Positions 32,655 through 40,670 of a stretch of 64,000 nt of DNA are shown in pieces (positions within the stretch are counted from its first letter, which is position 1; every line of letters begins with the position of its first letter). A program made the translations under genes and the position numbers. The DNA lies in NCBI RefSeq assembly GCF_021044585.1, contig NZ_CP087998.1, positions 62,001 through 126,000 on the forward strand. The letters run 5' to 3'. Source of the DNA: Sulfurimonas sp. HSL-3221 (GTDB lineage: Bacteria; Campylobacterota; Campylobacteria; Campylobacterales; Sulfurimonadaceae). Below the pieces are notes generated by a model that worked only from the letters and a program-made list of their open reading frames with translations, was not told where the DNA came from and made no database searches.

Positions 32655-32717
32655 CTGTATCCGGGAGTAAAAAGGAGTTTCAAAAACAGGAGGGTTCGTG
32701 AAAAAAACCGGATACAG
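32655..32717. repeat. 10-bp inverted repeat enclosing a strong ribosome site
   Basis: CTGTATCCGG (32655-32664) and CCGGATACAG (32708-32717) are exact complements separated by 43 nt that include AGGAGG. If transcribed, the stem could control translation of the 28-codon ORF. Confidence 0.4.
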
Positions 32718-32784
32718 CTATAGGCATCATAGCGCTTTGGACGCAATGTTGCCCCTGCATTTTCCATTGGATAAAAAAAATTAA
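32698..32784 (+). CDS. Candidate 28-residue ORF downstream of queD
   Basis: A GTG at 32698 is preceded by AGGAGG (4-nt gap) and opens VKKTGYSYRHHSALDAMLPL... ending in TAA at 32782-32784. The surrounding 260 bp hold no larger gene. An inverted repeat CTGTATCCGG/CCGGATACAG (32655-32664 and 32708-32717) overlaps the ribosome site and first codons and could hide it in a stem, and a GCACCC/GGGTGC hairpin sits near 32622-32636. Coding status is uncertain. Confidence 0.3.
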   Translation: MKKTGYSYRHHSALDAMLPLHFPLDKKN

Positions 32785-32875
32785 TCTTTTTTCAGGTTTC
32801 TACGTCAACGCAGAGTACGGCGGGCATTTGAAAGCCGGAGATATCCGGCTTCGGGCGGTGAGAGTGTAGTGCCCC

Positions 32876-33268
32876 TTAGGCGAGCTGGGCAGAGACGCTG
32901 CGCAGGACGGCTTCGGCCTTGGCGGGATCACCGGCGTATTTGCGGATATGCACGCCGTACTCGGCCATGGCCGCCGCCGTGTTCTTGCAGGCGCGGCTGA
33001 CGACGACAAAGTCGCAGTCTTCGAGCGCCGCGCCCATTTTGAAGTGCTCTTTGATGTGATCTTCGTCGTCGTGGTCGTGGTCGCACTGGTGCTCCTCGTC
33101 GGCATGCTCATGGTCGAGGTCGGTGCGGGGGTTGGCCCGCAGCCCTTCGAGTTCGAAGGCGCGGAACATGCCCGCACCCTTGACGGTGTAGACGGCAAAA
33201 AAGGGTGTATGTCCGGCATTGCCGAAAAACTGCAGGGTATCGTCTTTGACGGGAACGGCTACTTTCAT
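32876..33268 (-). CDS. NifX/dinitrogenase iron-molybdenum cofactor-type protein with His-rich insert
   Basis: 130 residues from an ATG with AAGGAG; the longer frame upstream has no support. N-terminal MKVAVPVKDDTLQFFGNAGHTPFFAVYTV and C-terminal ALEDCDFVVVSRACKNTAAAMAEYGVHI match the NifX/NifB-C fold (dinitrogenase Fe-Mo cofactor family). Between them is a stretch with many His, Asp and Glu (HEHADEEHQCDHDHDDEDHIKEH), which suggests metal binding. Such stand-alone proteins occur in non-diazotrophs too. Divergent from the RND pump gene. Confidence 0.75.
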   Translation of the reverse strand: MKVAVPVKDDTLQFFGNAGHTPFFAVYTVKGAGMFRAFELEGLRANPRTDLDHEHADEEHQCDHDHDDEDHIKEHFKMGAALEDCDFVVVSRACKNTAAAMAEYGVHIRKYAGDPAKAEAVLRSVSAQLA

Positions 33269-33321
33269 AAGGGGCTCCTTACGCAATAAAGTTAATTTTC
33301 GAAAATTATAACCGAAAATGC

Positions 33322-33356
33322 TTGACCAGCGGCAAACGGCGGCGATATAATCGCGT
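33322..33356 (+). promoter_or_regulatory. Strong leaderless-type promoter of the RND pump gene
   Basis: TTGACC (33322-33327), 18-nt spacer, TATAAT (33346-33351), then CGCGT and ATG at 33357. Five nt between the -10 box and start codon leave no room for a Shine-Dalgarno. The best-formed promoter of this type in the window. Confidence 0.6.
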
Positions 33357-36300
33357 ATGCTGAAAATCATCGAGTATTTTATCCGCAACAAACGGCTCAA
33401 CTACGTGCTGTTGCTCTTCGTGCTTTTTATGGGCGTCAACGCCTACGTCTCTATCCCCAAAGAGCTCTTCCCGCTGGTGACCCTGGACCGGGTGACAATC
33501 AGCGGCGGGTACGCGGGGAGTAGCGCGGATAACCTCGACAAAATGGCCGTGCGCGATATCGAGGATGCGCTCGGCAGTATCGACGGCATCGACAAGATCG
33601 AAACCGTCATCAAACCCGGTAGCTTCGCGATCGTCCTGACGCTGCAGGAGGGGGCGAATGAAAACGACGCGCTCAACAAGGCCAAAGACGCCATTGCCAA
33701 AAGCCGGCAGTACCTTCCGTCGGACATGGTCGAACCGGTGGCGACGCTGGCGGTGCACAACCGCCCCCTCGTCTCCCTTTCGCTCTCCAGCGATACGCTG
33801 ACGCACGGAGAGCTGGTCGAGGCGGCCAAGGAGATCAAGACCCGTTTCGCCCGCTATCCGAACATCAGCGAAGTGGTGATGTACGGGGATTCGGACGAAG
33901 AGGTCTCCGTCCGACTCGACTCGAAAGCGATCGAAGCCCTCGGGCTCAGCCGCAGCGCCGTGACGTCGGCGATCGCTAATCTTTCGTATATCTATCCCAT
34001 CGGGAACATCGAACAGAAAGGGGACTTCGTCTTCCTCTCCACCGTCCACGGCAAGCCCGATGTCGCGGCGTGGGAGACGACGATGCTCGGCGTCGGGGGC
34101 AAATACGTCCGTCTGGGGGAGATCGCCCGCATCGTGATCGAACACCCCCAGGACACGACGATCTCGACCTTCAACGGCCGCCCCAACATTACGCTCAATC
34201 TCTCCAAGGGGGACAACGGCAACGCCATCGCCCTCTCCCGGGAGCTGGTACATTTTGCAAAGAGCCTTCAAGGCGACTATCCGCAGATCCATTTCGACTT
34301 CTACCACGACACCTCCAAGCCGGTGCAGAGCCGTCTGGAGACCGTATTGTCGAACCTGATGTTCGGGCTGATTCTCGTTTTCCTCTCCATGGCGCTGCTG
34401 ATCAATGTCCGCATCGCTTCCATCGTGGCCATGGGGATCCCCTTCTCCTTCGCGATCGGCATCGTCTTTATCTATGTGCTGGGCTACTCCATCAACATCG
34501 TCTCGCTGCTCGGTGCGCTCATCGTCATCGGGATCGTCGTCGACGACGCCATCGTCGTCTCCGAGAACATCCAGCGTCACCTCAACGAGGGGATGGAACG
34601 GCACGCCGCCGTGATGACGGGACTGCGGGAGATGATCCTGCCGGTCTCCCTGGCGACGGTGACGACCGTCGTCGCCTTTTTGCCGCTCTTTATGCTCAGT
34701 GGGGAGATCTCCAAGTTCATCATCCTCATCCCCATCATGGTCATTATGATCTTGATGGGCTCGCTGATCGAGAGCTTCCTCTTTCTGCCGCTGCATGCCG
34801 AGGAGGTGCTCAGGAAGCAGAAAAATATGGTCGACTGGACGCGCATCCAGAACGGCTATGAAACGATCCTGCACGGGCTGATCCGGTACAAAAAGAGCGT
34901 ACTCGCTCTCTTCCTGATCACGGTGCCGCTGCTGACCTTTTTTACGGTCAAGAGCATGAACTTTCAGTTCTTCCCGGAGCATGACGGCTCGTTCCTGTAT
35001 GTGACGGGGAAACTCGACATCAATACCCCGATCGAGGAGACGGCGGAGATCGCCCGGGTCATCGAGCGGCGCATTCTGGCGGAAGGGGAGCGGTTCGCGC
35101 TCAAATCGGTCTCGACGGTCACGGGTTCGCGGGTCTCCATGGCCGGGGACGCGGAAACCGGGGAGCATGTGTTTTTGGTGACGATGGAGCTCTACGACAT
35201 GGTGCCGGACAACGTTTTCGACCGCTACCTTGCACCGCTGCTGAACTTCTCTTTCAATTATGACGATCCCGAAAAACGGCGGACAAAACACACCTATGAA
35301 CTCGTTGACGATCTCGAGGCGTTGGTCACGCCGCTGCGGCAGCAGTATGTCTTCGAGGAGCTGGGCGTCCGGGAACAGCGGGCCGGCGTCGTGCGTATCG
35401 ATGTCCAGGTCAACTTCTCCGGGGCGGACGAAGCGAAGACGGTCGCGGCGATGGAGCAGGTGCAGTCGGCGCTGGAGAAGGTCAATGGGGTCGTTTCCGT
35501 CAGCAACAACCTCGAACCGGGGATGCGGGAGATCCGGCTGCGCGTCAACGACTACGGCGAGCGGCTGGGGCTGAGCGAAGCGGAAGTGGCCCGGACACTT
35601 TCGGCCTATTTTCTCGACAACCGCAGGGCGATGACTTTCAACGAGAGCGGGGTCATGGAGATCAAGACCCGCGCCCTGGAAAAAGACCGCCTGAGCACGC
35701 TGGAGCGGTTCCAGTACCCGCTCTCCGACGGCACCTACGTCAACCTCGGCGATATTGTCGCCTTTGAGAGCCGCCGGGACTTTAACCAGATCGAAAAACG
35801 CGACGGCACGGTGGTGAAGACGGTATTTGCGAAGGTCAACAAGCGGGTTACGACCCCGTCGCAGGTGCTGCAGCAGATCGCCCCGGTACTGGACGCGGTG
35901 CGCAAAACGGGGGTGAAGGCGGAGCTGTTCGGGGAGCAGGAGCGCAACGATCAGTTGGCATCGGATATGAAGCGTGCCGTCGTCGTCGCCCTCTTCTTGA
36001 TGTTGATCACCCTGCTGTTCGTCTTCCCTAAGATCAAGTACGCGCTTATTGTCATGTCGGTGATCCCCCTCTCCATTCTCGGGGCGCTGGTGGGCCACAA
36101 GCTGATGGGGATGAACCTCACCATGCCGGGGGTCATCGGGCTGCTCGGACTGGCAGGGGTCGTTATCAACGACGGGATCATCATGCTCGATTTCCTGCAC
36201 GGCACCCACGATACGCGCGCGTTCTACGAAAGGGCGAAGATGCGCCTGCGGCCGATTCTGATTACTTCCATCACGACCTTCCTCGGCCTCTTTACGCTGA

Positions 36301-36479
36301 TCTTTTATGCGACCGGGCAGGCGGTGATCCTGCAGCCTATTGCCGTTTCCATTGGTTTCGGCCTGCTGTGGGGCACGGTGCTGAACCTGCTGTACGTGCC
36401 GACGCTCTACGCCGTCATCAACGGCATCGGACCCACCACGACATCACAGGCATCGGAGCAGAGACATGCTACTATTTGA
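33357..36479 (+). CDS. RND-family efflux/transport pump
   Basis: 1040 residues with the AcrB/HAE1 layout: N-terminal helix (YVLLLFVLFMGVNAYVSIPKELFP), large periplasmic loop, helices 2-6 with the proton relay GIVVDDAIVVSENIQRHL (two Asp), a second periplasmic loop (about 530-840), and a C-terminal membrane bundle (VIPLSILGALVGHKLMGMNLTMPGVIGLLGLAGVVINDGIIMLDFLH). The adaptor gene follows at 10 bp. Substrate unknown. Transcript probably leaderless. Confidence 0.92.
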   Translation: MLKIIEYFIRNKRLNYVLLLFVLFMGVNAYVSIPKELFPLVTLDRVTISGGYAGSSADNLDKMAVRDIEDALGSIDGIDKIETVIKPGSFAIVLTLQEGANENDALNKAKDAIAKSRQYLPSDMVEPVATLAVHNRPLVSLSLSSDTLTHGELVEAAKEIKTRFARYPNISEVVMYGDSDEEVSVRLDSKAIEALGLSRSAVTSAIANLSYIYPIGNIEQKGDFVFLSTVHGKPDVAAWETTMLGVGGKYVRLGEIARIVIEHPQDTTISTFNGRPNITLNLSKGDNGNAIALSRELVHFAKSLQGDYPQIHFDFYHDTSKPVQSRLETVLSNLMFGLILVFLSMALLINVRIASIVAMGIPFSFAIGIVFIYVLGYSINIVSLLGALIVIGIVVDDAIVVSENIQRHLNEGMERHAAVMTGLREMILPVSLATVTTVVAFLPLFMLSGEISKFIILIPIMVIMILMGSLIESFLFLPLHAEEVLRKQKNMVDWTRIQNGYETILHGLIRYKKSVLALFLITVPLLTFFTVKSMNFQFFPEHDGSFLYVTGKLDINTPIEETAEIARVIERRILAEGERFALKSVSTVTGSRVSMAGDAETGEHVFLVTMELYDMVPDNVFDRYLAPLLNFSFNYDDPEKRRTKHTYELVDDLEALVTPLRQQYVFEELGVREQRAGVVRIDVQVNFSGADEAKTVAAMEQVQSALEKVNGVVSVSNNLEPGMREIRLRVNDYGERLGLSEAEVARTLSAYFLDNRRAMTFNESGVMEIKTRALEKDRLSTLERFQYPLSDGTYVNLGDIVAFESRRDFNQIEKRDGTVVKTVFAKVNKRVTTPSQVLQQIAPVLDAVRKTGVKAELFGEQERNDQLASDMKRAVVVALFLMLITLLFVFPKIKYALIVMSVIPLSILGALVGHKLMGMNLTMPGVIGLLGLAGVVINDGIIMLDFLHGTHDTRAFYERAKMRLRPILITSITTFLGLFTLIFYATGQAVILQPIAVSIGFGLLWGTVLNLLYVPTLYAVINGIGPTTTSQASEQRHATI

Positions 36480-36488
36480 GAGGAGAAA

Positions 36489-37199
36489 ATGATGAGAAAA
36501 AGTTTAATGATACTGCTGGCGGCGCTGCCGCTGGTAGCGGGAAGTTACAAGGCGAAAGTGGAGCCCTATGACGCGCACACGGTGAGCACGGAGGTTTCGG
36601 GGCGCATCGTCAAGCTCGACCAGCGCGACGAGCTCAAGACCCTCAACAAGGTCGTGATCGAGATCGACCATGCGCTTGACGATATCCAGCTGGCAAACGA
36701 CCGCCGGAAACTGCAGCTGCTGCAGGAACAGATCGCCGTCAAGCAGGCGCAGTACGACAGTATCAAGGATCTTGCGAGCCAGAACCGCTTTACGAAGGAC
36801 CAGTACAAGACGGAGCTGCTTGCGCTGAAGATGCAGGCGGAAGACCTGCAGAGCGTCATTGCCCAGCTGGAGGATACGATCGCCAAAAAGCGCATTGCGC
36901 TCCGCGGGCAGTACCTGAAGACTCTCTATGTGCGCCAGGGCGAATACGTTGCCCCGGGCACGAAGCTGATGAAGGTCGAGGACCACGGCGGGGGGAGGCT
37001 GGTACTCTACATCGACGCGGCGGACCGTGCGATCCTGGACGGGGCGAAGGTTACGGTCGAGGGGAGCAGCGGCTGGAAGATCGAAAAAGCGGCGACGAGC
37101 ACGGATGAAACCTACGTCTCCTACTACCGCGTCGATCTCGTCAAGCGCGGCAATGTGCCGCTGGGCGGCGTTGTTTCCGTCACCATCGAGAAGCCCTGA
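36489..37199 (+). CDS. HlyD/MFP-like periplasmic adaptor of the RND pump
   Basis: 236 residues with a signal peptide (MMRKSLMILLAALPLVAG), then a biotinyl-lipoyl half (VSTEVSGRIVKLDQRDELKTLNKVVIEID), a coiled-coil hairpin of about 80 residues (about 65-145), the second lipoyl half (KTLYVRQGEYVAPGTKLMKVED) and a beta-barrel domain. GAGGAG precedes the ATG. Short compared with AcrA-type adaptors (about 380), lacking the membrane-proximal domain. Bridges the pump to an outer-membrane channel, which is not encoded nearby. Confidence 0.82.
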   Translation: MMRKSLMILLAALPLVAGSYKAKVEPYDAHTVSTEVSGRIVKLDQRDELKTLNKVVIEIDHALDDIQLANDRRKLQLLQEQIAVKQAQYDSIKDLASQNRFTKDQYKTELLALKMQAEDLQSVIAQLEDTIAKKRIALRGQYLKTLYVRQGEYVAPGTKLMKVEDHGGGRLVLYIDAADRAILDGAKVTVEGSSGWKIEKAATSTDETYVSYYRVDLVKRGNVPLGGVVSVTIEKP

Positions 37200-37203
37200 G
37201 TTG

Positions 37204-37692
37204 ATGCGCATCGTTCCTGTGACCACGCCGGAGCAGGCGGCGCTCTGCGCTTCCCTGGCCGAGACGATCTGGCGGGAGTTCTATACGCCGATCATCGGGG
37301 CGGAGCAGGTGGCTTATATGCTGCGCTCCTTGCAGTCCGCCGATGCCATCAGTATGCAGATGCAAGACGGGTACCGCTACACGCTGCTTTATGACGGCGA
37401 GACGGCGGTCGGGTACTGCGCCACCGTCCCCGAAGACGATGCGCTCAAGGTGAGCAAACTCTACGTGCTTCAATCGAAGCGGGGAAAAGGCGGGGGGCGC
37501 CTGATGCTGGAGCACTGCGCGGCGGAAGCGAAGGCGGGCGGATTCAAACGGCTGCTGCTCACCGTCAACCGCCACAACCCTTCCGTCGCGTTCTACGAGC
37601 ATGAGGGGTTTACGAATGCCGGCCCCCTGGTCCAGGGGATCGGCGGCGGCTTTGTCATGGATGACTATGTGATGGTCCGCCCCATTCGGTGA
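37204..37692 (+). CDS. GNAT-family N-acetyltransferase
   Basis: 162 residues from the ATG at 37204, 4 nt after the adaptor stop. Acetyl-CoA loop SKLYVLQSKRGKGGGRLMLEHCAAEAK and the C-terminal LLLTVNRHNPSVAFYEHEGFT are standard GNAT motifs. The acceptor cannot be predicted. It shares the pump operon by position, though only spacing argues for co-transcription. Confidence 0.85.
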   Translation: MRIVPVTTPEQAALCASLAETIWREFYTPIIGAEQVAYMLRSLQSADAISMQMQDGYRYTLLYDGETAVGYCATVPEDDALKVSKLYVLQSKRGKGGGRLMLEHCAAEAKAGGFKRLLLTVNRHNPSVAFYEHEGFTNAGPLVQGIGGGFVMDDYVMVRPIR

Positions 37693-37723
37693 GGCGAAGG
37701 TATGAAACAGAAGGAGAGAGCGC

Positions 37724-38176
37724 ATGATTAAAGAAGTGACGGCGGCAGGATTGGCAGTGGCGGCGGTACTGGGCCTGGGGGCGTGCAGCAAAAAGGCCCC
37801 TGATTGCGACGCGGAGGAAGTAGTCGCGTACTTGAAACATGACGACGGCGTGCTCAAGGGCTTCATCGAACGGCGTTATGAACTCACCAAGGTCGTCGAC
37901 GGCGGGCTGGAAGGGAACCGGCGCGAGTGCAGCGCCGTTCTAACGACGACGGTCACCCTCAAAGAGGACCTCGGGACCATTATGGAAGAGGCGCAGAAAG
38001 CGAGCAAAAGCAAAGGGATATCGGGCCAGCTGATGGTCGGAAGCTATCTGATGGGACTGTCGCTGCTGGGGCTGCAGAAAAAGGGCGATGCGAGCGTCGA
38101 CGAGAGCGCGCTGACCTATACGACCGCCTACACGGAAAAAGGGGAGTCCGTCATCACTGTGACGAATGTGCAGTAG
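37724..38176 (+). CDS. Small lipoprotein
   Basis: 150 residues from an ATG with AAGGAG. Lipobox LGLGACSKK, then a mixed domain with Cys in PDCDAEE and RRECSAV that may pair, ending in TTAYTEKGESVITVTNVQ. No known family recognised. It is the last gene of normal base composition before the AT-rich island that starts just downstream. Confidence 0.75.
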   Translation: MIKEVTAAGLAVAAVLGLGACSKKAPDCDAEEVVAYLKHDDGVLKGFIERRYELTKVVDGGLEGNRRECSAVLTTTVTLKEDLGTIMEEAQKASKSKGISGQLMVGSYLMGLSLLGLQKKGDASVDESALTYTTAYTEKGESVITVTNVQ

Positions 38177-38247
38177 CCTTTGCGGCCGTCAATGGGTAAA
38201 TGTGTTTTAAGAAAATAATTGAGTTGTCAGAGAAACGTTTTGTGGGA

Positions 38248-38261
38248 GATGGTGGCTCTAC
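38248..38261 (+). other. Possible degenerate attachment site (left end of island)
   Basis: GATGGTGG followed by CTCTACC resembles GATGGTGGACCCTACC at 41612-41627, the 3' end of tRNA-Ala with its CCA. Eight bases match exactly, and the rest aligns with one gap and one mismatch. Island cargo and an integrase relic lie between the two. Short enough to be chance. Confidence 0.25.
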
Positions 38262-38431
38262 CACAAACGGAATAGTTACTTCCAACAGCGTATTTAAGCC
38301 TCTTAATAAATATACTGAATTATTGAAAGTACATTATGAAGTACATAATTTTTTTTTGTTACTCATAGATATTTCGATAGCACGGTAGGATGAAAGAGTT
38401 AGTTAGAAGATCATGTAATTAAAAGTCCTTC

Positions 38432-38486
38432 AGACTTGGAACCAGGTGTCGTAAGATATTGGGGACAAGTCTTCTCCCCCCACACC
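38432..38486. other. Potential structured RNA or tRNA-like remnant
   Basis: GGTGT (38445-38449) pairs with ACACC (38482-38486), GGGGA (38461-38465) pairs with TCTCC (38473-38477) allowing one wobble, and the loop CAAGTCT (38466-38472) is exactly complementary to AGACTTG upstream (38432-38438), which would allow a pseudoknot. The end CCCCACACCA looks like an acceptor stem with CCA, but the T-loop lacks TTC. Unassigned. Confidence 0.3.
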
Positions 38487-38654
38487 ATTCTCTAAAAATA
38501 TGAATTTCAAAGCATTTTTTTCAATAATGCAAAATCATTGAAAAATTGAGATAGATATTTTTTATTCTCGTATAAGCAGTTCGTAATTGTCAAGTAATTA
38601 AGGCCCTAAACTGTGGACTTAAAGCTTGTTTTCCGTTTTCTAGTCATATAAAGC

Positions 38655-40118
38655 TTATCCCCAGAAAGGAATATACTCAGCAAACTTAGAAGATTCACTC
38701 TCTGGGTTTTTTGGCTTAATGAGCTTTTTCTCTACGCCTTCTTTTATTAGGCGTGAAACCATAGATCGTTGTTTTTCATGCATTTTAAAGCGCTCTCTCA
38801 AACTACTATTTGTAAGAGAGTTATTCGATAAATATTGGATCACTGCATGTTGATAACACGCCATCAACCTTTCTTCAGGAGTCATGTCTGCAAATTTTTT
38901 AGGCATGTACATAGTAGCTCTAAAATAGTTTTCGCCTTCTTCAAGTTTTAGAGGCGGCAAACCATACAATTCAATTGCAGTAATAGTCTTCTGAAAACCT
39001 GTACCTCGCTCTTCACAAATGTTATAACGTCGGAAATGAGATGCAAGAAGTTCATTTCTGGATTGTGGGGTAGTGCCAATAAGACGCTCAACATGTTTTG
39101 AAGGCAACAGCTTGCCTGGATTACTAATCTCGATACGATCATCATAGATCTCGACCATTGGTCCGGCTCCACGAACAGTAAAATCCTGATGAATTAAGGC
39201 ATTCGCAACAAGTTCTCGTAATGCGATTTCAGGATAAACTACAACCGTTCTCCTCAAAGCCTTTTCAATAATTTCATTTTGGGGAAGCATCGCATGCAAA
39301 TAAGACAGGAGATCTTCGAAGGAAATAGCATAGCCCTTTGTTAGCTCTTTTTCTTTTTCTGTGTAAACTTTATTCGTTCCGTTATATTTGATAACACGAA
39401 TAGTTTTCCTTCTCAACCCATCAAATTTTCTCAAATCATGCGCAGCAACTAACGCCCCAAGATTGGTAATGTAATACTGATCTTCGCCTGCGATTTCAAT
39501 CATTTTTTCTTCTACAAGCCAACGCAAAATATCATCAAAAGATTGTGGAATAGGTTTATCAAGTAGTTCAAAAACCGAGCTGTATTCGAGTAATGCCAAT
39601 AATTCAGATTTTGAAACAACTGGAGTCGCATACAACTCTTCAAAAGTTGGTGTTTTACTATGAAGCATTAATGAACCAATCTCTTGTCTTGACGCATGAC
39701 GAGTAGAGCCGCCAGTTCTAATAAAAGTACCATCCATCATATCTGATGATTTGACATATACTGGTTTCGTTTTTGACTCGGGGATGTGAACTATTAAGAC
39801 GGGGTAAGTTTTATATTCAACTGTTAGATGATCGATCGAAACAACAGGCTCTAAAGTATCTCTCGCCAGACTACTAAGCCTCTGTAAGATTTCTTCTGCT
39901 TTCTTTTTAGATATTCCGACCAGTTCACCACTTATATCATTTACCCCAAAAACTAAAAATCCACCCCCTGCATAATTTGCGAAAGCACATAAATGTTGCG
40001 AAAGTTTTTTATTATTAGGTGAAAGAGATTCTTTCCAATCTAATTCATTTAGTTCTTGTGGTATAGGGTAGAGACTTGCGTCCAACAATGCAATTGCTTT
40101 ATTCTCCCAATGCTTCAT
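38655..40118 (-). CDS. AlbA_2/Schlafen-type ATP-binding transcriptional regulator
   Basis: 487 residues from the ATG at 40118. The N-terminal AlbA_2 (Schlafen AAA-4-like) domain is seen in ELDWKESLSPNNKKLSQHLCAFANYAGGGFLVFGVND and VYVKSSDMMDGTFIRTGGSTRHAS. The middle has VVVYPEIALRELVANALIHQDF with MVEIYDDRIEISNPG, a GHKL-like ATPase segment found in COG2865 proteins, and the C-terminus looks like a winged helix (LTNSSLRERFKMHEKQRSMVSRLIKEG). AT-rich, unlike the flanking genes. Near-identical repeats at its promoter suggest autoregulation. Proteins of this type occur in mobile islands and sometimes in defence; function not established. Confidence 0.8.
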   Translation of the reverse strand: MKHWENKAIALLDASLYPIPQELNELDWKESLSPNNKKLSQHLCAFANYAGGGFLVFGVNDISGELVGISKKKAEEILQRLSSLARDTLEPVVSIDHLTVEYKTYPVLIVHIPESKTKPVYVKSSDMMDGTFIRTGGSTRHASRQEIGSLMLHSKTPTFEELYATPVVSKSELLALLEYSSVFELLDKPIPQSFDDILRWLVEEKMIEIAGEDQYYITNLGALVAAHDLRKFDGLRRKTIRVIKYNGTNKVYTEKEKELTKGYAISFEDLLSYLHAMLPQNEIIEKALRRTVVVYPEIALRELVANALIHQDFTVRGAGPMVEIYDDRIEISNPGKLLPSKHVERLIGTTPQSRNELLASHFRRYNICEERGTGFQKTITAIELYGLPPLKLEEGENYFRATMYMPKKFADMTPEERLMACYQHAVIQYLSNNSLTNSSLRERFKMHEKQRSMVSRLIKEGVEKKLIKPKNPESESSKFAEYIPFWG

Positions 40119-40121
40119 CCG

Positions 40122-40194
40122 TTTTCCAGTCAAGTAAAATTATTAGTTCTTTTCAGGGGTGTCTAGAGAATTTCCATTTTCTAGTCAAGTAAAA
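40122..40194. repeat. Direct repeat pair TTTTC(C/T)AGTCAAGTAAAA upstream of the AlbA_2 gene
   Basis: Copy A, 40122-40139, and copy B, 40177-40194, match at 17 of 18 positions with a 55-bp period. On the gene strand each contains TTGACT; in copy B it is followed at 17 nt by TAGACA, so it may be the -35 box. A weaker copy, TTTTCTAGTCATATAAA, lies at 38636-38652 beyond the gene end. Confidence 0.5.
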
Positions 40195-40253
40195 ATTCTG
40201 CCATACACTTACTGCTAAAGTGATTAGATATTTTTAGACAACTATTAGCAGTT

Positions 40254-40529
40254 TTATTTCCAGAAGGGAGTTTTTCCAGGAGTTAGGCTAAATGGTTGTG
40301 GCCTTTCAAATTCTCTTAGCACTCTCTCAACAACCTGCTCGACCTCTGCTCCATTCGTACATTCAAAATGAGCATGATCAATACGACCGACTCCATAACT
40401 ATAAGCGGGCCTTTCTATAGTAATTTGGAATTTCGCATCCAAAAAGTTATAGAGTTCTACGCGCTGACGTGAGGTGTCTATTTTACAAAACTCTCTTATT
40501 GCTTCTCTGGCTCTTTGTTTGTTCGACAT
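40254..40529 (-). CDS. Unrecognised 91-residue island protein
   Basis: MSNKQRAREAIREFCKIDTS..., soluble, mixed charge, with RIDHAHFECTNGAEVEQVVERVLREFER in the middle. No family recognised and no membrane segment. Base composition is AT-rich like its neighbours. It lies on the same strand as the AlbA_2 gene, about 60 bp upstream of the distal direct repeat, and is divergent from the two-helix membrane gene. Confidence 0.55.
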   Translation of the reverse strand: MSNKQRAREAIREFCKIDTSRQRVELYNFLDAKFQITIERPAYSYGVGRIDHAHFECTNGAEVEQVVERVLREFERPQPFSLTPGKTPFWK

Positions 40530-40670
40530 TTTGTAACCTTTCTAAAAATTTACTAAAAGTATATAGGAAGTTGGAGCGGGCACGTGCCGTCTGTTAAATT
40601 AGTAAATTTACAGGCCCAGTGGCCTTTATAAATAACGCTATAATCGAGTATCCAAACATACGGAGATTTA

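Larger units (their letters stand above)
38177..38654. other. AT-rich left end of the tRNA-Ala island, no supported gene
   Basis: 478 bp of sharply lower GC than the flanking DNA. A 62-codon frame at 38200-38388 lacks any homology or ribosome site and is not called. The segment contains a tRNA-end-like direct repeat candidate (38248-38261) and a structured element at 38432-38486. Copy 3 of the TTTTCTAGTCA repeat lies at 38636-38652, just downstream of the end of the AlbA_2 gene. Confidence 0.6.

Noticed and set aside
33306..36209. 967-codon minus-strand frame
   Set aside because: Antisense to the RND pump gene; His/Asp/Arg-rich low-complexity translation with no motif.
38200..38388. 62-codon plus-strand frame in the island
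   Set aside because: No ribosome site, no recognisable domain and AT-rich, so an ORF of this size is expected by chance.
38250..38490. tmRNA (ssrA) candidate in the island
   Set aside because: The CCA-like end and stem were suggestive, but there is no ANN...YA tag frame, no matching 5' acceptor half and the T-loop lacks TTC.
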